DNA of 7,864 nucleotides from an uncultured Clostridia bacterium (GTDB lineage Bacteria; Bacillota; Clostridia; Christensenellales; Borkfalkiaceae): contig CANQCA010000064.1 in NCBI GenBank assembly GCA_947589585.1, forward strand, positions 1 to 7,864, read 5' to 3'. Of this stretch, positions 5,717 to 7,864 are shown piece by piece. The notes under the pieces are model-generated. The model was given only the letters and a program-made list of their open reading frames with translations, was not told where the DNA came from and ran no database searches. Every line of letters begins with the position of its first letter. The stretch's first letter is position 1. A program made the position numbers and the translations under genes.

Positions 5717-5876
5717 ATTGCCTCCTTAAGACCTTGCGGTCCGATTTTGGTTCGGGGCTTTGCCCGAAAAATAAGCTCCGTACGCAGACACATACGGAGC
5801 GGTTCTTAAAAGGTTATTTTAAGAGGTCACCTCGACGGGAAATTGAGCGCTGTCGCGCACCCGTTGTCTGCGGTAT
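5717..5876 (-). ncRNA. L10 leader: autoregulatory 5' UTR of rplJL
   Basis: Between the predicted start point (about 5876) and rplJ, the minus strand shows the recognisable L10-leader pattern: CCGCAGACAACGGG (5860-5873), then a GC-rich arm, then CCCGTCGAGGT (5829-5839 region), with ACGGG pairing to CCCGT. In known examples the L10-L12 complex binds this kink-containing fold to reduce rplJL expression. Downstream are an AT hairpin CTTAAAA/TTTTAAG (5805-5823), the attenuator hairpin (5775-5800), a bulged hairpin (5751-5768) and GACC-GCAA-GGTC (5730-5741) just before the SD. Confidence 0.82.
5762..5800 (-). terminator. Attenuator hairpin inside the L10 leader
   Basis: The perfect 8-bp stem GCTCCGTA / TACGGAGC with a 10-base loop is followed on the minus strand by TTATTTTT. 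It sits between the L10-binding fold and the rplJ SD, so it probably sets transcription readthrough into rplJL, as in other Bacillota L10 leaders. Confidence 0.78.
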
Positions 5877-5882
5877 ATTGGG

Positions 5883-5911
5883 ATTGTAACACATGCAAAG
5901 CGCCTTGTCAA
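5883..5911 (-). promoter_or_regulatory. Promoter of rplJL
   Basis: On the minus strand a perfect TTGACA (5906-5911) is followed after exactly 17 bases by TACAAT (5883-5888), with TG just upstream of the -10. The predicted start is near 5876, just upstream of the conserved L10-leader motif. Confidence 0.85.
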
Positions 5912-5932
5912 GCGATTTTGCGAGGGAAGTTT

Positions 5933-5980
5933 GGACTTCGTATAAGGGGATCCTCTCGGCTTCTGCGAAGCCTCGGAATG
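5933..5980 (+). repeat. Intergenic repeat type B, copy B1
   Basis: This copy carries a 29-base sequence (5933-5961) identical to 6122-6150, followed by hairpin GGCTT-ctgcg-AAGCC (5958-5972) and CTCGGAATGA. In the other copy the stem differs but still pairs. Confidence 0.75.
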
Positions 5981-5990
5981 AGGATGGGAA

Positions 5991-6039
5991 GCCTTCCCCC
6001 TTCGGGGGGAAGGTGTCGCCTTTGGCGACGGATGAGGGG
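5991..6039 (-). repeat. Two-hairpin intergenic repeat, copy A2 (inverted)
   Basis: Read on the minus strand this starts CCCCTCATCCG and has the hairpins GTCGCC-aaa-GGCGAC (6015-6029) and CCTTCCCCC / GGGGGAAGG (5992-6013). It has the same plan as the copies at 3637 and 6067, with stem bases changed on both sides. Confidence 0.7.
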
Positions 6040-6066
6040 CAAATAATGTAACAATTGGAAGCCCAA

Positions 6067-6117
6067 CCCTCATCAGTCACCTGCGGTGACAGCTTCTCCC
6101 TTCCTATGGGAGAAGCC
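6067..6117 (+). repeat. Two-hairpin intergenic repeat, copy A3
   Basis: It begins CCCTCATCA and carries hairpins GTCACC-tgc-GGTGAC (6076-6090) and GCTTCTCCC / GGGAGAAGC (6092-6116). It is directly followed by copy B2. Confidence 0.7.
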
Positions 6118-6121
6118 TTGC

Positions 6122-6169
6122 GGACTTCGTATAAGGGGATCCTCTCGGCTCTTAGAGCCTCGGGATGAC
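6122..6169 (+). repeat. Intergenic repeat type B, copy B2
   Basis: The first 29 bases are identical to 5933-5961. The hairpin GGCTC-tta-GAGCC (6147-6159) and CTCGGGATGA follow. Together with A2, A3 and B1 it fills the gap between rplA and the rplJ promoter, which contains no gene. Confidence 0.75.
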
Positions 6170-6203
6170 AAGGTTATCCAAAAGCAAAACAAAATTTGTG
6201 AAC

Positions 6204-6890
6204 TTATTTAGAGTAGGTAGTCTTTACACCGGGGCCCATCGTCGAGGACAACGTTACACTCTTCAGATACTGCCCTTTCGCTGCGGCGGGTTTCGCCTTG
6301 ACGATGGCGTCCATGAGGGCGTTGAAGTTCTCGAGCAGCTTCTCCTGCCCGAAGCTCTTCTTGCCGATGGGGCAGTGGATGATCGCCGTCTTATCGAGAC
6401 GGTACTCGACCTTACCTGCCTTGACTTCGGCGACCGCCTTCGCAACATCCATCGTGACCGTGCCCGACTTGGGGTTGGGCATGAGCCCTTTGGGGCCGAG
6501 GATACGGCCGATACGGCCGACAACGCCCATCATATCGGGGGTGGTGATCATGACGTCGAAGCCGAACCAGTTCTCCGTCTGGATCTTCTGGATCATCTCT
6601 TCCGCGCCGACGAAATCCGCGCCCGCCGCCTGTGCCGCGTCCGCTCTCTCGCCCTTGGCGATGACGAGCACGCGCTTTGTTTTACCCGTGCCGTTGGGAA
6701 GGACGAGCACGCCGCGGACCTGCTGGTCTGCCTGACGGGGGTCGACGCCGAGGCGGATATGGAGCTCCACCGTCTCGTCGAACTTCGCCTTGGCGTTGCC
6801 GATGACGATATTCATGGCCTCTGCCGCATCGTAGGTCTTTGTACGATCGTAGGATTTGAGGCTTTCCGCATATTTCTTACCGTATTTCAT
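6204..6890 (-). CDS. rplA: 50S ribosomal protein L1
   Basis: L1 forms the mobile L1 stalk that handles the E-site tRNA, and in many bacteria represses its own operon by binding the rplK leader mRNA. The 228-residue length is close to the usual 230. It starts MKYGKKYAESLKSYD and carries the family signature GRIGRILGPKGLMPNPKSGT at about residues 125-144, with the domain II core before it (KRVLVIAKGE) and the usual GKVEYRLDKTAIIHCPIGK after it. The SD (GAGGAGG) overlaps the rplK stop, leaving 13 bases between the genes, so the two are translationally close. I see no T-tract terminator after it, only the repeat cluster. Confidence 0.98.
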   Translation of the reverse strand: MKYGKKYAESLKSYDRTKTYDAAEAMNIVIGNAKAKFDETVELHIRLGVDPRQADQQVRGVLVLPNGTGKTKRVLVIAKGERADAAQAAGADFVGAEEMIQKIQTENWFGFDVMITTPDMMGVVGRIGRILGPKGLMPNPKSGTVTMDVAKAVAEVKAGKVEYRLDKTAIIHCPIGKKSFGQEKLLENFNALMDAIVKAKPAAAKGQYLKSVTLSSTMGPGVKTTYSK

Positions 6891-6903
6891 GTTGCGTCCC
6901 TCC

Positions 6904-7329
6904 TCATTCCTCGACGGTGATGCCCATGGAACGGGCCGTGCCCTTGATCATGCTCATCGCACTCTCGAGGGTGGTGCAGTTGAGATCGGGCATCTTGGTC
7001 TTTGCGATCTCTTCGACCTGCGCCTTGGTGAGCTTGCCTACCTTGGTCTTGTTGGGGGTGGCGGAAGCCGTCTCGAGCCCGAGCGCCTTCTTGATGAGGA
7101 CGGGTGCGGGCGGGGTCTTCAGAACGAACGTGAAGGAACGATCCTGATAGATCGTCATCACGACGGGAATGATGAGCCCTTCCTGATGCGCCGTCTTGGC
7201 GTTGAACTCTTTGGTAAAGCCGGGGATGTTGATCCCGTGGGGGCCGAGCGTCGAACCGACGGGCGGACCGGGGGTGGCTTTACCGGCGGGAAGCTGCAGC
7301 TTGACGACTGCCGTGATCTTCTTTGCCAT
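6904..7329 (-). CDS. rplK: 50S ribosomal protein L11
   Basis: L11 binds the GTPase-associated region of 23S rRNA with L10-L12 and takes part in factor binding and the stringent response. The 141-residue length is standard. The N-terminal domain has KLQLPAGKATPGPPVG and GINIPGFTKEFNAKT, and the C-terminal RNA-binding domain has RSFTFVLKTPPAPVLIKKAL and MIKGTARSMGI. The N-terminal proline-rich segment reads STLGPHG where PALGQAG is common, a mild deviation. An SD (GGAG) lies nine bases upstream of the ATG. A likely L1-binding fold precedes it. Confidence 0.98.
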   Translation of the reverse strand: MAKKITAVVKLQLPAGKATPGPPVGSTLGPHGINIPGFTKEFNAKTAHQEGLIIPVVMTIYQDRSFTFVLKTPPAPVLIKKALGLETASATPNKTKVGKLTKAQVEEIAKTKMPDLNCTTLESAMSMIKGTARSMGITVEE

Positions 7330-7349
7330 GGTAAATTTCTCCTATATAC

Positions 7350-7388
7350 GTGGTTTTGATGACGGCAGAAAGATTTACCGTCTCCCAC
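7350..7388 (-). promoter_or_regulatory. Probable L1 autoregulatory binding site in the rplK leader
   Basis: The minus strand folds as helix GTGG/CCAC (7385-7388 with 7350-7353), an asymmetric internal loop of GA on the 5' side and ATCAAAA on the 3' side, and helix GACGGT/GCCGTC (7377-7382 with 7361-7366). A short helix, a two-base GA side and a longer A-rich side, then a second helix, is the plan of known L1 mRNA sites; GUGGGAG also occurs in the 23S L1 site as I recall it. It ends seven bases before the rplK SD, so L1 binding would block initiation. Confidence 0.6.
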
Positions 7389-7472
7389 TCGTCGCCGCAG
7401 ACTGCGCTATTGCGCCCTTTGCGACGATGATTTCCAAGTTGATATTCCGCATTCGCGGTTTTTGCAAAGGGC
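7389..7472 (-). other. Structured part of the rplK leader: two competing inverted repeats
   Basis: GCCCTTTGC (7464-7472 on minus) is perfectly complementary to GCAAAGGGC (7414-7422), enclosing CCGC-gaat-GCGG. A second perfect pair, TCGTCGC (7421-7427) with GCGACGA (7389-7395), shares bases 7421-7422 and encloses GCGC-aata-GCGC. Both cannot form in full together. No promoter is clear; TTGCAA, 17 bases, TATCAA inside this region is weak. Confidence 0.45.
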
Positions 7473-7498
7473 TGTTCCGCTCCGTCGCGGCTCCTCTT

Positions 7499-7531
7499 CC
7501 CAAAAAATCTTGCTTCGCAATCTTTTTTGGG
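7499..7531. repeat. 33-base hairpin in the nusG-rplK gap
   Basis: The outer arms CCCAAAAAA / TTTTTTGGG pair perfectly, an inner TTGC-GAA-GCAA (minus strand) pairs too, and between them is a two-base GA/GA mismatch. The A- and T-tracts flanking a short core could act as a bidirectional terminator, though the core is only four pairs. Confidence 0.5.
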
Positions 7532-7540
7532 AGCCCTTAT

Positions 7541-7581
7541 AAAAATTGAGGCGCGCCCTCGGAGGGAAACCCTCCTTGCGC
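7541..7581 (-). terminator. Probable terminator or attenuator after nusG
   Basis: On the minus strand, eight bases after the nusG stop, GGAGGG-ttt-CCCTCC (7561-7575) is flanked by an outer GCGC/GCGC pair (7551-7554, 7578-7581) and followed by GCCTCAATTTTTA. It may only partly end transcription, since rplK follows without a clear promoter of its own. Confidence 0.6.
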
Positions 7582-7588
7582 ACGGATT

Positions 7589-7864
7589 TTATTCTTCGTC
7601 GTCGCGGGGGACCTCGACGGCGTCGGCCGCGATCTTCGTCATCTGGATATACTCCACCTCGACGTCCTGCTCGCGGCCGAACATCGTGATGGTGACCTTT
7701 GCGCGCTGCGTCTCGTCGTTGACCTCTTTGAGAGTCCCGATGAAGCCTTCCAAGGGGCCGTTGTCGATGGTGACACGGTCTCCTGCACGGAAATCGGCGT
7801 CCACGACGTAGTCCTCGAGGCGCATCTTGCGGATCTCATCCTCCTTCATGGGGATGGGACGCCC
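7589..7864 (-). CDS. nusG: NusG transcription elongation factor, C-terminal part (5' end cut by window)
   Basis: NusG binds RNA polymerase through its N-terminal domain and Rho or ribosomal S10 through its C-terminal KOW domain. Only 91 C-terminal residues are in the window. They start GRPIPMKEDEIRKMR, the usual linker end, and continue into the KOW domain DFRAGDRVTIDNGPLEGFIG followed by GTLKEVNDETQRAKVTITMF and VEVEYIQM. An acidic tail of about 20 residues ends RDDEE, slightly longer than in many NusG proteins. The position just upstream of rplK-rplA is the conserved bacterial order and supports NusG rather than the paralogues RfaH or LoaP. Confidence 0.95.
   Translation of the reverse strand, partial: GRPIPMKEDEIRKMRLEDYVVDADFRAGDRVTIDNGPLEGFIGTLKEVNDETQRAKVTITMFGREQDVEVEYIQMTKIAADAVEVPRDDEE

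Noticed and set aside
5933..6169. CRISPR array from the repeated 29-mer
   Set aside because: There are only two copies, the intervening 160 bases contain other repeats rather than uniform spacers, and no cas gene is present.
6165..6920. Plus-strand open frame opposite rplA
   Set aside because: It is a shadow of a highly conserved ribosomal protein gene.
7330..7588. tRNA gene or T-box leader in the nusG-rplK gap
   Set aside because: I could not build a cloverleaf with a TTC loop and acceptor stem, and there is no T-box motif; an r-protein leader explains the structure better.

Overview
The window looks like chromosomal housekeeping DNA from a moderately GC-rich Gram-positive bacterium, most likely Bacillota (Clostridia-like). 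This is inferred from a RuvX gene joined to a DUF1292 (YrzB-type) region, an L10-type ribosomal leader, purine-rich Shine-Dalgarno (SD) sites, and the nusG-rplK-rplA / rplJ-rplL order. All recognised genes but one are on the minus strand, so they read from the right end of the window to the left.

Right side (7864 to 4776): the 3' part of nusG, a structured 259-base gap, rplK and rplA (L11, L1), a 490-base gap, then rplJ and rplL (L10, L7/L12). The gap before rplK holds a probable terminator after nusG, several inverted repeats, and just before the rplK SD a fold resembling an L1 autoregulatory site. The gap before rplJ holds an intergenic repeat cluster, a strong promoter, and an L10 leader ending in an attenuator hairpin. 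A terminator follows rplL.

Middle (4752 to 1710): a lipoprotein with a degraded cyclophilin fold, with its own promoter and terminator; a convergent unrecognised plus-strand gene; a divergently placed protein with two tandem Myb/SANT-like repeats and a coiled coil; and a small single-pass membrane protein closed by a strong hairpin terminator.

Left side (1672 to 1): a near-consensus promoter whose predicted start point is the A of the RuvX ATG, giving a leaderless message. RuvX then runs without a stop into a DUF1292 region that keeps its own SD and ATG. After a hairpin, pdxS (pyridoxal 5'-phosphate synthase) begins behind a 26-bp near-perfect palindrome and runs off the left edge.

I see no defence, phage or CRISPR system. 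The points most worth checking are the leaderless RuvX-DUF1292 fusion with its internal start, the pdxS palindrome, the dismantled active site of the cyclophilin-like lipoprotein, the covarying two-hairpin repeats, and the rplK leader.
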